Below are positions 24,597 through 37,302 of a stretch of 64,000 nucleotides of DNA, piece by piece. The stretch is from Prostheceraeus crozeri (Eukaryota; Platyhelminthes; Polycladida; Euryleptidae): contig CAJQUW010003173.1 in the NCBI GenBank assembly GCA_907163375.1, forward strand, positions 1 to 64,000, written 5' to 3'. The first letter of the stretch is position 1; each line of letters starts with the position of its first letter. The notes under the pieces were generated by a model. That model had not been told where the DNA came from and searched no databases. It saw nothing but the letters and a program-made list of their open reading frames with translations. Both the position numbers and the translations under genes were made by a program.

Positions 24597-26047
24597 CTGC
24601 CTGACATAAAAAATGCTCCACTCAAATATATGAACTCTATTCCACTCACACTCATGAATTATAAGATAGCATTTTATATAAAACATTATATTTGAATAAA
24701 TGGGAGACATTAGTACCGAGTATGTCCTCCCCGCACTGAAATGCAGCTTTGAAGTCTCATCGGCATCGAGTCGCAAAGATGATCAAGCCGTTCCTGATCC
24801 AGCAATGACCATTGATCGATGAGTCTCTCTGAAAGAGCTGTCAGTGTTGATGGCGGATGATCATATGCATCTCTCACTTTCCGACCAAGTTCATCCCAAG
24901 CATGTTCGATCGGAGACAGGTCGGGGGAGCGTGAAGGCCAATGGAGGATGCGAGTTCCAGATCTCACTATCGCTGTTGTTACACAATGAGCTCTGTGTGG
25001 TCGAGCGTTGTCATCCTGGAATATGAGGTTGAGTTCATTTACCGTTGGGATGACGATTGGAGATATGATATTCGATAAATATCGCTCTCCGTTCAAGTTC
25101 CCATTCACAATGACTGCGACAGTTCGACCTCCGTACCAGATACCGCCCAGATCATCACGCTACCACCACCATAGCGGTCATGCTCAGATGTGCAGCAGGG
25201 TGAATACCTCTCACCAACCATTAGATGCACTCTAATGCGACCATCGTGAAAATCCAAAGTGAAACGGGATAAATCCGTCCACATCACTTGACACCATTCC
25301 TCTGTGCTCCACGACAGATGCTGCTCACACCATTCCACACGCTTTCGCTTGTGTTCGAGACCTGCGAAGAAAAAAATTGACAGTGAAACAGTGTCATTGC
25401 GTGAAATTCTCGCATTACTTACTTAGAAGAATTCTTACAGCAGGTCGGTATGACCTCAGGCCAGCTTCTGCTAGACGGCGATATGCTGTTCGTATACTGC
25501 ATGCAATTCCTGCTGCAGCTTTCCAGCTGATGGCCAGTCGAGGAACACTCTTAAAGCGATTGCGCTTTGCTGAGATAACCAACTTCCTATCGGTAGCATT
25601 GTTTGTCAATCTCGGTCCTCTTGATCCTTTCCTTCTTTTAACATTTCCATCATTGTTCCATCGACTCCTGCTCACAGTGGAGTGTGACACACCCAACTTC
25701 CGTCCAACAAACCTACAACTCTTTCCACATCGTAGCATTCCAACAGCCATTCCTTTTACAAACTCTGATTGCGACATTTTTGCTTCAAAATTTAGTCAGA
25801 AAGAATTGTTTGATCGTGATAAAAGGTCGAATTTGAAATGCATCAACTATACCAAAGATATCGACAATGGACAGCTGCTTTATATTAGCATGACAAATCT
25901 GATGCATAGACATCCTGGTCAGTGCAGTATCATGGATTCATGATACTATCCATGGTATCATGAGAAATCCATGGCAGTATGAAATAAAAGTCGTCCACTT
26001 CCATTGAGATTTTCTATATCAAGTGGATCGTTTTTAATGTCATAGAG
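24597..26047 (-). mobile_element. Tc1-type transposon
   Basis: About 1451 bp. Left end CTGCCTGACATAAAAAATGCTCC and right end (read inward) CTCTATGACATTAAAAACGATCC are imperfect inverted repeats of roughly 33 bases. A TA follows the right end (26048-26049), as expected for this superfamily; the left TA is not preserved. The transposase is on the minus strand. The element interrupts an array of the 16-bp motif. Confidence 0.72.
24710..25777 (-). pseudogene. Tc1 transposase with a short intron and one frameshift
   Basis: Exon 1 (25777-25423) begins MSQSEFVKGMAVGML and encodes the paired-like helix-turn-helix domain (CRFVGRKLGVSHSTVSR). A 61-base intron (25422-25362) has a GTAAGT donor and a pyrimidine-rich TTTTTTTCTTCGCAG acceptor; splicing restores the frame into LEHKRKRVEW. 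The catalytic domain follows: D in WTDLSRF (about 25285), D in QDDNARPHRA (about 25010), E in SPDLSPIEHAWDELGRK (about 24910), a DD34E-type arrangement. One missing base near 25143 shifts the frame in the middle of the catalytic domain. Apart from that it reads through to a normal end, so this was a fairly young copy. Confidence 0.85.
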
Positions 26048-26176
26048 TATATTACCAAAGATTATCGACTTTCCATGAATACTAATCAGTGTGATAATCA
26101 ACAAAGTTATTCTAAGTCTACTTCCTGATAGATAATCAATTTAATGTATGTCGCGAGCGTTACCATGACATACACC

Positions 26177-26440
26177 TAGTGAATTTAATCTCGAGCTCGA
26201 ATCTCAATCTCGAGAATCAATATTTATCAAAGACCGAGATCTCGAGATCTCTGATTCGATATTACAAGTAGGCCTATATCAGATTGTCCCTATTACTCAG
26301 AAAGTGTAATTAATTGCAGACAACTGTAAATTGCTGTACAATAGTCTAATTGTTTGCTTAATTGCAATTATCTGGTTCTAGTTGTTATTGAAATTAATAT
26401 AACAACACCAATTTGGACTGTATTTGGCATTCATTAATAC
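26177..26440 (+). repeat. Dispersed repeat rich in CTCGAGATCTCG, copy 1
   Basis: Starts with 'tagtgaatttaatctcgag' and continues through 'acaagtaggcctatatcagattgt' and a 'taattgcaatta' rich part to about 26440. It aligns along its length with 33274-33530. The end motif also occurs inverted at 36060-36088. Likely a MITE-like family; boundaries uncertain. Confidence 0.65.
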
Positions 26441-27264
26441 GCCCAATGCTTTATTGAAGTTGTTTAACTTACAACACAGACAAAATTAATTCATGTGCCT
26501 ACATCAAATCGAGGCCTGGCCTTGTAGGCCTAAGTACAATGACAAAAGCGGGGAGGGGTTAGTATATGTACAGCGACTAAAGAAGTTCCATTTCCTGTCC
26601 TAAGTCAGAGAAAGACTCGTTGAGGTAAGGGAAGTTTCTTCCTCAAGTGACTAAAGTTTGTTCATGATTCATGGCTATGGCTACCCAAGATATAGTAAGT
26701 TCTCCGATGTTGACGTTCATCTTGCATTATGCTTAACTTCTGTGTTACGATTCCGGTACAAACAAGATGTTTGGTGTGCTGTTTCTAAACTAATCGTTCA
26801 ATCTTGTAATCTTCATTATTATTATCTTTTGTGATGACAAATTCAACGGCAAAATTTATGTTATCCGTAGTTTTTTAGATAATGTCGCGAGCGTTACCGT
26901 CAAGATTGATTGAAATCTCGTAATCGGTGCTTTCAGTAATCTATTCAAGCATGAAGAAATCATCAACTATTCATTATTTATCCATCATTTCGTTTTTTAG
27001 ACAACAGCTTCTTTAGTTTTGATAAAATATCAATGCAATCTCAAAAAATCTATAATGAAATATTTATCTCTGTCGCGAGCGCTACCATATTAAATGATCT
27101 CTGTACACAAATGTAGAGATAGTATGAACTTGATATTTTGTGTGTTAATAGGTCGATGTCGTAATGCATCAAACTGTATCTTCAGTATATTCAAAAAGAA
27201 TATCGTAACATAGAGAATGTCGGTTTTCGATCGAGTTTTGCTATCAAATGTAGCGAGCGTTACC

Positions 27265-30200
27265 GTGGTTTGGCCCCCTTATCTGAGGTATACTGCGTGA
27301 ATATATACTACGTTTCCAAGAAAACCATTTCCTATTCACTTTGTCTGCATGCGTGACTGGAAGTTTTGATATGCTGCAGTTTTTGTATCTCATCACAGTT
27401 TGTTTCTCCTACCTCTTCGTGTTCCGCGGGAACGGGTGAGTATGGGTGAGTATGGGTCAGCAAATGTGAAACGAGCCTGAGTAAAAATTCTGAGAATTGA
27501 TTTCTTCGACTTAAGCCGAATTCCATTGGTTGCTAATACAATGCCTTCATTTTATCGATGTTCACACCCTTGTAATCCTTCCACAGAGTCAGCTACGATG
27601 CAGACAAAGGATTCGAAGCCAAACGACAAAAATGCGCGCTGATACTGCGGCTAGACAATCCGTAATTAAAAGATGCGCATGAAGAGTTCTATGGCATCAA
27701 CTGCCATCAGTGCTTCTGAATGGCCTTCCTGCCGACTTCCAATGACAATCGGGACTTGACCACACGACCAGAAGATGACAAGGCCAATCATTCGACCAAA
27801 GAACGACGGGGTCCGGTTTTGGCATGCACACATTTATTCATGTTATTGCTAACATACTCTTGCATGTCCGGATGCGAGTCTTCTCACATGTACAAATATC
27901 GAAGCAACATACATTAATGATTTATTTCAGTCATAACCTAAGGACTAAAACGGCCTTCGGTTAATAAGCTCTATAATGACCTCTCATATGTCAACCCATG
28001 ATCACCTGAACACAAAAATTGAAAATGATGAAATTTGAGTTAATTTTGCACCACATTTTGTGTGGCGGAATGTTTCAAAAAGAGCACTTCTTTCTGATGA
28101 TCGTCGCTCCCGTGATTATTACAAATAATAAGGTGGATTAGGTGTAGAGAAATTACGACAAAAAGTTGTTGTGTTGTGTACAAATGTGCGCGGCAATAAC
28201 CTCCAGGTGCATAAATCTTCAATGACAATGATTATCGTCCGTCTTGTAAGACTTACTTACTTATACTCATACTTCTTGTTCATTACGCACTAAAAGGCCT
28301 TTTCACTTATCCATGATTCTAAGTTTTAATTACCATTTTAAGTTTTCCTACCATCGAAGGTTATCTTCCTCTCCACTAGGTCATGAAGTTTTTTCATTAA
28401 TAGGAAGGAAAAAAGCATTGTAGTTTCATGTAGCAAACTTATCTCAACATTAATTTTGCTAAATAGTGGTGCTAAATAGTGCCAAATATTTTGCATTATA
28501 GAGCTTGTTTTCATGAAGCTCAGTAATTGACCTTGTGAATCAGTTTTATGCCTTTTTACACTTTTCCCGATCAAGCTGAAGATTTCACACAACTCACGTA
28601 GCTTGTTGGAAACCAAAGTAGTTCACATCTATCATTTGAGCTTGCTTGTAGATTCTTTAGGCCTGCCCATTGGCGCGTACTCATATGTCATCCATGTATA
28701 CGAACTGAGACATATTTCAAAAGATCTTAGTAGCATAATTATTTCGATTGCTCAACTACAATGCATTTCATTCATGCTGCCTTGGCATCACTGTTGATCT
28801 TAAGGATTCTACAAGCACATAAGCTTACTAATGATGGATACCAAAATATATTTTGATATGCTACATAGTACATACTAAACACATACGAATATATACGAAA
28901 GGAAGTCAATATACAAAGCATACCAAATCTCTGTAAATAGGCCTATTCGAGAATCCAGTCTCAATTGCAAGTTTCAAATTCCATGTGAATTTGTCATTAA
29001 TTTGCTTGAATTTTTTTCATATCCAGCGATTTACAGTGTACCTGTATATACGTGTGTGTACTTTCTACCTGCTATTCCTCTCATTTTTTTGTCAAACACA
29101 CCGTAATTTAATTCATCTCATAAGCTTGCACTTTTGAGATGTATTTATAACTCAGAGTAACAGAATTCTTTTTCATTTGGGATAATGGAGTACAAAAATT
29201 GGAGTAACATTATTCTCATCGCATTTAAGCAAATGAGAATCGTTCATCCTTGCAAATGAAATTTTTCTCCGATTATGATGAATAAAGACGGAATTGCGAA
29301 ATCATGTCGGCCAATGATAAACACGAGGCCTCATCAGTCGATGCCATGCATTGAATTTGTAAACAATCACATTCTTTGCTAATTATGTGGCACGAACCCT
29401 TTTTTACTAAACAATTCTTTTTTTGAACTGTTATACGTGGTCATATTACTTGTGTGTCAATCGTTAAACTGAGGTGGGGCATCATTCAGAAGGTGTTTGA
29501 ATTTTGCACAAAAGAATTTGATGACTTAATACCCATGCAAACAAACCTAGCACTTCAATAACTTTTGTCACCAAGGCCGCAGGGAGTCCAGGTGACTCTG
29601 TTACGGCAGGAGACATTTCTCAGCTGCGACGACCTTGCAAAATCACTGCTAAATCGTATGAATGAATACCAAATGCAGTCTAGATTGGCAGTTTTATGTA
29701 AATAATTGAAGTCTATGAGTAATTGACACAACTCTGATATAGACCTATACTTGCAATGTCGAATTGTAGATCTCGAGATCTCGACACGAGAAGACGTCCT
29801 GAGTTGCGATGTTGTTCATGCAACTTCCTACGTAGAAATATAGTATGAGCAGAAAGTGAGCGACCGGGTTTCTTCATGTCCAATAGGCCTTTGCAACGCG
29901 TTTGTTCGAACTTGCCAATAAGGTCCTTAAATGTCCTTCATCTAGCTGTTCGTACGTACTCGTTGTCGAAATTCCGACATACATGTACAATAGAGACTTT
30001 ATTTGTGGAATAATAGTGCCGAAAGCAGAATATTCGTTAGTGCAAATCCAACGCACCAGGTTTTTGCGTTTGTTAACATGAATCTGTCGTTGATTAACGT
30101 TAAAGCTACTAAGTTAACGACCTTTCTTATTTATTTGCTGAAATTTGTCATTGATCAATACCATCGTTCAATAGATGGACATTTCTCAATAATAAACGGC

Positions 30201-31386
30201 ATTTCGCACGCTATCAAGATGTTTACAACTGTTTAGCTGCATTTTCCACACTATTGTGACTATTCTACATTGTTTTCTAATTATACGAAGCAGTTCAAGT
30301 TATCCAGAATCTATGGTGCGTATTTACAAGTAAAATTATACAAAAAAATTACGCATGATTGTCAGTAATGTCTTCTAGTCGTATACAACGAGGAATCAAC
30401 AAATATAAATATTTCTCCAGGAAGCTTGACAAACCTCGGAAGTGATTTCGGAGAGATTTTGCGCTGACAGTTCAGCCAGTGCTGCCATTTGCATCTGGTG
30501 ATCCTGTCGAAGCACCTGGTCTCGTACCTCCTACAAATTTCTCTTGGTGACTGCTTTCGTCACACTAAAACTATTCTCTGGGATGTTTAGGATAAAGGGC
30601 GAGTAGGGATAACTGTTAACCGTCTAACAAGAATGTAAGATAAATCAGACGCGATAGCAGCTGCTTTATTTCGTTTAAAGGTTAGTCTTATTCCTCGTTA
30701 GCTGCAAGTTGCACCCTTGCAGAAATCAATCATAATTTTCGAAAGAAAGTTTATCGGTCTTTTATGGATCTTCACCCTGTATAATAAAAAGATATAATTT
30801 GGCATTGTTTATATGAAATTATGTCTCATGATATAATTTATGGCATCAACATTGCATTATCTCTACTACTGTTAATAATAAAAAAGCATTGATTATTAAT
30901 GGTGTTCAATACATTTCATATTAAGCTAAATTATTAATTATGAAAACGTAGGATACTCAAATGATCTTCAACAGATAAAAGGATCTATGAAATAATCTTC
31001 TCATCCATTATTCAGAAAACATCTTGCTTTACTGTCGTACGTTTGATGAGACCGGAGTGCATCCGAACCTAGGTTGATTGAGCCGGACCGCATCAGAGAA
31101 CGGATTGGCGGAAACGGGCCCCATGACTAGGGTGGACTATCGGGTTGGCTCCAAGCCTAAAAATCCAACCCGATTCCAATCCAGCACATTGATAATCATA
31201 CTACAACATTAATGATCAAAGGAAGCTTTCTTACTTGCAGTTTTTCAATTATCGCTTCTATATTGTTATATATTTCGGGAAAAATAAACTATTTCGAGTG
31301 AATTCTAAGCAATCAAATGAAACTCCTTATATAAGTGGTTTGCTAACCAAATAATGACACGACAAAACATCACGAAAAAAGAAATG
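27265..31386. other. Long non-coding stretch
   Basis: About 4.1 kb downstream of the tubulin locus. Short frames only. It holds a 'gggtgagtatgggtgagtatgggt' mini-repeat at about 27434 and a fragment of the CTCGAGATCTCG repeat near 29765. Around 31060-31160 is a GC-richer stretch ('gagccggaccgcatc') of unknown nature. Confidence 0.4.
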
Positions 31387-31393
31387 TTTTATT
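31387..31393 (-). terminator. Polyadenylation signal of the distal tubulin body exon
   Basis: AATAAAA on the minus strand, about 110 bases after the stop codon of the 31504-32879 exon. It gives this exon its own 3' end, as needed for a separate terminal exon. Confidence 0.55.
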
Positions 31394-31503
31394 GAGTTCT
31401 AAGACATTCCACGCTTGTCTTTCAAATAATCATTGAAACCAAATGAGGTTTGACATTAAAAACGATAACGAATTGTTATCGTAATGAGAGTTGAATGTAG
31501 CTT

Positions 31504-32879
31504 CTAATAAACTTCATCTTCATTCGTTGCAGGATTTGGCAAATCAGTTGATAAATCATGCTGACTCTCAAAATGTTGGCTATAGTCCTCTTGTTCTTCT
31601 GGGGCAGGTTTGTCATATGGATCAAATTCTTTTGGAGCAGTTGCATTCGATTCCTCGTTCATTGCGTCTTCAGCTTTCTCAGAAGGATTATCCCAATCCG
31701 AATTCGGACCACTCCTAGGCTGTGAGACTATTCGCGCTGAGTCCTCTTGAATTGCTTCGTATCCCTCTTCATCTCCACCATCTCCACCTTCATCTATAGC
31801 GATTTCATCATAATCTCTGATTAGGTTATCCATTTCCTCACGAGCCTCATTGAATTCGCCTTCTTCCATACCTTCTCCGACAAACCAATGGACAAAAGAT
31901 CTTTTCATAAACATTAGATCAAATTTACCTGCCAAGCAACGCAATACTTGATTGATTGCAGAAGTATTTGTCAGTAAGCAAACATTACGAGGAACTGTTG
32001 CCAGGCATGAGCCATGTATGCTAGTCGGTGGCATCCGGTTTATACCCAGTTTAAATCCTGTTGGACACCATTCGACGAATTTGAGGCTTCTTGTCCTTTT
32101 CAACTCTTGGATTGCTGCATTTACTTCTTTTGGAGTCACATCGCCGCGGTATTGTAAACAACATGAGAAGTATTTTCCTCTTTGAGTATCACATTTTACA
32201 AGCTGATTTCGATTATCGAAAACGCTTCTGGTTATGTCTGCAGCAGTCAGTTGTTCGTGGGATGCACGGTCATCAGATATAACTGGAGAATAGCTGGCCA
32301 TGGGAAAGTGGATCTTTGGAAACGGAATGAGATTGGTCTGAATCTGATTTAAATCATAATTTAAACTACTTTCATATCGCAATGAAACGGAGATTGAACT
32401 GTTGACTTGAGCCAATAGTCGATTCAAATGCGTGTAATTTGGGCGACTGACGTTTAACGAGTGATTGCAGATGTCGTACATCGCCTCATTATCTTGCATA
32501 ATACAGATATCAGAATGTTCAATCGTTGTATGCGTGTTAAGAATCATGTTGTAAGGCTCTACCACAGAAGTTGACAGATGTGGCCCAGGAATAATGCCGC
32601 TCTGTAGTTTTGGACGTTTTCCATATTCTATCATGAGTCGCTCCATTAAGAGTGCCGTAAATCCAGATCCCGCGCCGCCGCCGAATGAATGAGTTATAAT
32701 AAAACCCTGAAGACATTCACACGAATCAGTTAATTTACGAATTCGATCGAGACATAAATCAATAATCGATTTTCCGATAGTGAAATGACCACGGGCATAA
32801 TTATTCGCCGCATCTTCCATTCCATTAACAAGGAGGTCAGGATGATACAATGCTCTGTAGCTCCCAGTCCGAATTTCAT
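31504..32879 (-). CDS. Divergent alpha-tubulin, distal body exon (alternative terminal exon or orphan duplicate)
   Basis: Encodes alpha-tubulin from the codon equivalent to D76 to the C terminus. The exon starts after TTCTTCGCAG at 32880, phase 1, reading (G)AT GAA ATT CGG as D-E-I-R. Alpha identity is shown by the alpha-length S9-S10 loop ([14 protein letters not shown]) and [17 protein letters not shown] contacts N101, E183, N206 and N228 (human numbering) are kept. The glycine loop reads GGGAGSG (T145A). The catalytic E254 is [12 protein letters not shown], codon CAG at 32346-32344. The tail after DYDEIAID is 95 residues, acidic, ending DEVY with the terminal tyrosine retained. No N-terminal exon of its own was found between here and 37 kb; the exon at 54015 would join it in frame (530 residues) across about 21 kb. 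No stops or shifts, so it is likely functional. Confidence 0.85.
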
Positions 32880-33273
32880 CTGCGAAGAATATACAGAAAA
32901 ATGAATATATTTATGCATAAAATGCTCTCTTACAATTCGATAAATTCAAACTCAATTGATTAAGTCTCGTCATTGAGCAATCATCAACCTAATTTCCACT
33001 TATTGTACTGAGCGAGAGAAAAATATTGCAATGATAATCGTCTAAAATTGAAACTTTAGTATTTGGCGGAAACTTGCATTCTTTTAAGATTATCTCTCCC
33101 TCTAACGTTTTCAAATTTAGGCAATCACCACTAAACTTCAGATACATGCAGCAGAGGGTATTTTCTGTCCACATACAGCAGCAATTCGGTTAGTTCTTTC
33201 GAATGAGTGCTCTTATTGTGAAATGCAAGTTATATTAGCACAACATGATGTTTCCGAGGTGTAATGTTGGTGT

Positions 33274-33530
33274 TAGTGAATTCAATCTCGATCTCGCCTA
33301 TCAATCTCGAGATCTCGAATCAATATTTGCCAAATACCGAGATTTCGAGATTACAAGTAGGCCTATATCAGATTGTGCAATTACTCAGAAAGTGTAATTG
33401 ATTTCAGACAACTACCAATTGTTGCACAGTAGTCCAACTGCAAGCCTAATTGCAATTACCCAGTTCTATTTGTAATTGAAATTAAAAAAAAAACAACACA
33501 AATCTCAACTACATTTCGTATTCATTAATA
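33274..33530 (+). repeat. Dispersed repeat rich in CTCGAGATCTCG, copy 2
   Basis: Begins 'tagtgaattcaatctcga' and aligns with 26177-26440 through 'acaagtaggcctatatcagattgt' and the following 'taattgcaatta' part. The reverse of its first 25 bases occurs at 36064-36088, so the two could also be the ends of one larger element. Confidence 0.65.
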
Positions 33531-34455
33531 CAATTTAGCACATAAGTGGAGAGCAATATCCTCACAGCTGAGTATTGCTTACCCCCGCGACGAAGTAACA
33601 TGGACTCTAAGAGTAGCATGACAAAGGTTGTCTAAGTGCTACTATATTCGCAATTGCAGAAATATTTCATTTACAATGAATCAGGATGAACGATTCTAAT
33701 TTGCGCAAATACGATGAGATAATGTTTCCCAAGATTTTATAGCTTATTATCTGAAGTGAAAAGAATTCTGTTAATCTGAGTTTTAAGCATCAAGCTAGAC
33801 AAGGCACAAGCCTTGAAGATTAATTAAATTACCGGATTCTTGACAAGGTCTGGGTGGAATATCAGATAGAGAATCCACCACTTTATCAGTGATGTCAAAA
33901 CATCCTGAATATAATGAAACATCCTGAACTACATGTAGATGAGTAATCGAAGTGATTAAGCTATTAACTCTTATTGAAAGATATCTGGTCTACTCGGATA
34001 ACCATGAGTATACAATACCGTTGTCGCGTGTCCTATAACTATTCAAGTAGCCTAAGCTCAAATGATAGATGTGAACTATTTTGGTTTGACGAAGCTTAAC
34101 AAGATCTAAGCTCAGAAATTTAAGTTTGATTGAGAAAAAGTACAAAAACTAGAAAACTAATTCACTATAGGGCAATTAATGAATTTCAAGAAAACAATCA
34201 TTGATGCATACATCATATATCCGTTTTTATCAAACCTTAACATTTTTCATTGCTAAAGTATGATGGTTCATAACTTTTACAGATGAAATCATGACTTGCT
34301 TAAACATATTAAATATGAATGAAAATGTCCTCTCCTTCCAGACAGTGTCATCTCGTATTTCAGTGTCATTACTTAATCTCACCTCCACTTTATTGTCATT
34401 CTGTAAATTTCTCAATCGCCTTGTCATCAGTCATCTAATTCATTCTCTTTTGTAT

Positions 34456-34534
34456 CAGAGATGTAACCGGTCGCCGGTATACCGGTGCCGGTCGCCGGTC
34501 CGGTCTGGAATATTCCGGACCGGTTACATCTCTG
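34456..34534. mobile_element. 79-bp hAT-type MITE
   Basis: Ends CAGAGATGTAACCGGTC / GACCGGTTACATCTCTG are perfect 17-bp inverted repeats. An 8-bp target-site duplication TTTTGTAT flanks it (34448-34455 and 34535-34542). The interior is a GC-rich chain of CCGGT/ACCGG units, quite unlike the AT-rich surroundings. CAG(A/G)GATG ends and 8-bp duplications are typical of hAT miniatures. Confidence 0.88.
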
Positions 34535-34850
34535 TTTTGTATACATGTACGTGTTTTTCAATTGAAAAAATAAACGTTCTGATATTCTGATATACCGCAC
34601 AAAAAGGAGTTTTCTATGCATGAAATTGCAACAATGAAACTATAATTGTTTTTTTCCTTCGTTGATTAATTGAAACTTATGATCCTGGAAAGGTGATAAT
34701 CTATCGATAGTTATAGATGTTCCTTTAGTGCACAATACTCGTAAACATCAAACCGCCATAAAACTTTAGTCAGTTCCATAGGGCCAGTATTTCCATACAG
34801 TATTTTGTTCAGTGAGTAATGGATTAGGTATATTTGAGACAAAGTTAGGC

Positions 34851-35023
34851 AAGTCCAAATACTAATCGATGAATTTTACTTCTCGTTTTATTGCGAGGTC
34901 TTCGTCCTGTCTTCGGTCCTGTGGATGTCCAACGACCGATTACTTGCCCGATAATGGTCGTTGAGAACGATCGAAATGCCTCGCAATAAAACGAGAGATA
35001 AAACTAATCAGTTTCTTGGACTT
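34851..35023. repeat. Inverted repeat (MITE-like hairpin)
   Basis: Arms 34851-34899 and 34977-35023 are reverse complements, with a perfect core 'tctcgttttattgcgagg' against 'cctcgcaataaaacgaga'. A smaller palindrome around 'caacgacc'/'ggtcgttg' lies in the loop. No target-site duplication recognised. Confidence 0.65.
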
Positions 35024-37112
35024 TCCTCATTTTATCTCACACTATTTTGTACACCGTCCACGACAGTCACGCAAATAAGCTTTGTCATCATTGACGCAAA
35101 AGTTCAACGAATTCCCGGCTTCCCACAAATATGACGAGAAGAGGTGACCCTTGAAGAAGTGTGACTCTTGAGGCCGTGATTCTTCATCTTACATAACACG
35201 TGCCATATGCTATTTTTAAGTCAAATTCTCTGCCGAAATATTTGTCTGGATAGGCGCATTTTGGCGCGGACGTTCCTATACAAACGTTATTTAATAATCA
35301 ACATACTTTAGTTACATGTAAACTCTCATGCTATTAAGGACTTGGCATGATCAGTTAGAAAACGAGAAAAATTCTTGAGATATGATGCGGCCCTTCAGTC
35401 GTCACTGACGGTCATCTTCAGGTCTGTTATGATGTAAACTTTCGAAAAAAGCGCATATATTAGCATCAATTCATATCTGAAAATAATGATCATAGCTGCT
35501 AGAATAATGCAATTATAAGCCTTCCAATGGAAAGTATAATTATTTAAACGCAACGTCGAATTGAATTATCTATTGACTTGGAATACTTGCTCAACACAGT
35601 CAATATTCATGGATGTGTGATAACCACAGTTACCAGTAATTTAAAAGGCAGCTCAAGGGTACTCATCCAACATTGTGCATCTTCAATAGCAAATCATTCA
35701 TTTCCTTTCAGATAATTATGAAAATATGTCGTGATTTCTTCTCGAAGCGATCTTCAGGGAATTTAAATATTAGTGTTATAGAAACTTCAATAACTATTCT
35801 TATGTTCCCTGAAGATAGTTAAGTCAAAAGTTAATTGAACTTTTTGTTGTAAAGTAATACAACTTAGCTTGGTATTCCCTCTACTTTCAGACTCTTTTAG
35901 ATGGTATTAAATATGTGGGCATGAGAATATTAGTACATTTGGCGTCAAGAGTTAATCAAAGGTTCCAACGAGCACTTCAATGCAACAGTAATTTTCATTT
36001 GTTAAATGTGTGTTTAGAAAAATCAATCTCGAATAGTCGAGATCTCGAACGCCTAAAAAATGGTCGAGATCTCGAGATTGAATTCACTTCTTTGTGTATG
36101 TGCACTATTTTTTGCTTACTAAATCATCAGTTGCTAATTGAAATTACCACAAATTCTTGGTACTGCAACCCTCTTCATCGCCAAGACAACTGCTGATGAG
36201 ATTTCACAATGTCACTGTCATTTTAGATGTCAAGAATATTACATTGGAAAGAATAGGCGAGCACTTCAATAAACAGAATCTGTTCAGTAGAGATACATTA
36301 ACGCCTTTAATTCATAAAGCAGCTATTTAATCTGAATAAAATTTTGGATGTGGATTTAATTTTATCTCATCCACTAGTCTCTGAAGTTTTGAGGAAATAA
36401 ATAAAGCTTTAGAGGTCATTTGCAAATTTGAAAAATATGAGGGAGCTGTCCTGTCAGTACTGAAACGTGTGGTAAGGACACAATGCTATTATTTATTTTT
36501 CTGTGTCAATAATGTCCAGATGATGTCATTGTCCTGATGATCATTCGAGCAGAAAAATCATTAAAAGAGCGCGACACTATCCAGTTGTATATTCGCAAAA
36601 TTCCAAACGTAAGCTGCAACTACGAAACGGGCTGATGCGAGATATAAGTAATAAATTATGATAAGACGCAGCTTGTAATTCCAATATTTTGCTGCCAGCA
36701 GCAGATTTGCAGATGCAAACCACATCAAGATCGGGCGTATTTTTAAGTAACACATGCATTGATTGAATTGTTTGATTAAGGCACCAAACTTATGAAAATC
36801 TCAGGAATTGATGACGCTTCCATAAAGAAATGATGAGAGAGAATATAAAAACGATGAGGAAATACAAAAAAATTGTAAGGGAATATGGAATTTTCTCAAA
36901 ATCAAGGGCCAAAAAGGTTAAGAAAATTCTCTGCCTTCCATGAGATATTTATTTTTAAAACTGAATTTTAAAAATTTTATTGTTTATCGATTTGTAATAT
37001 TATATTATTTTCATAATTAGCACGGGTACTCAAAGCAGAGTCAATTTTTCATGTATCATCGTGACCATGTCGATAATTTAAATTTGAATGCAGTCCATCT
37101 TAAAATCACAGC

Positions 37113-37118
37113 TTTATT
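37113..37118 (-). terminator. Polyadenylation signal of the proximal tubulin body exon
   Basis: AATAAA on the minus strand, about 185 bases past the stop codon of 37303-38699. Another AATAAA-like run (AATAAAG region about 37290) is not used as strong evidence. Confidence 0.45.
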
Positions 37119-37302
37119 GGTATATATCTTGTTTTTCTACCCAACCCTCATCGGCATTAAGGTAAAAAACGATAATTGGTAATAATGTAAGACTTTCCGT
37201 CTTGTTCATTCAAATTATCATTTTATCAAATGATAAGTATAAGATGAGGTATAAAACATAGTCTATCAATTACTGTCGCAGTAATTGTCGAATAAAGAAG
37301 TA

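Larger units (their letters stand above)
24556..27264 (+). repeat. Five same-strand copies of a 16-bp motif TGTCGCGAGCGTTACC
   Basis: Copies at 24556-24571 (one change), 26149-26164, 26883-26898, 27071-27086 (one change) and 27249-27264 (one change). All are on the plus strand. The CpG-containing motif stands out in AT-rich surroundings. Spacing is 188 and 178 bases for the last three and 734 before them; removing the Tc1 insertion (1451 bases) brings the first pair to about 142. The sequence between copies is not obviously conserved. Confidence 0.75.
32880..37112. other. Region between the two tubulin body exons
   Basis: Searched for a second alpha-tubulin N-terminal exon (GQ.GVQ...WELYC) on the minus strand without finding one. 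The first 16 bases after the acceptor match the same intron positions of the other copy (38700-38716), marking the edge of the duplication. It holds the dispersed repeat (33274), a 79-bp hAT MITE (34456), a hairpin (34851) and a CTCGAGATCTCG hairpin-like remnant (36028-36088). Confidence 0.5.

Noticed and set aside
25377..25943. 188-codon plus-strand frame
   Set aside because: Shadow of the Tc1 transposase on the opposite strand.
36561..36759. Two overlapping minus-strand frames of 60-64 codons between the tubulin bodies
   Set aside because: Checked as a candidate tubulin N-terminal exon; none of the GQxGVQ or WELYC signatures are present.
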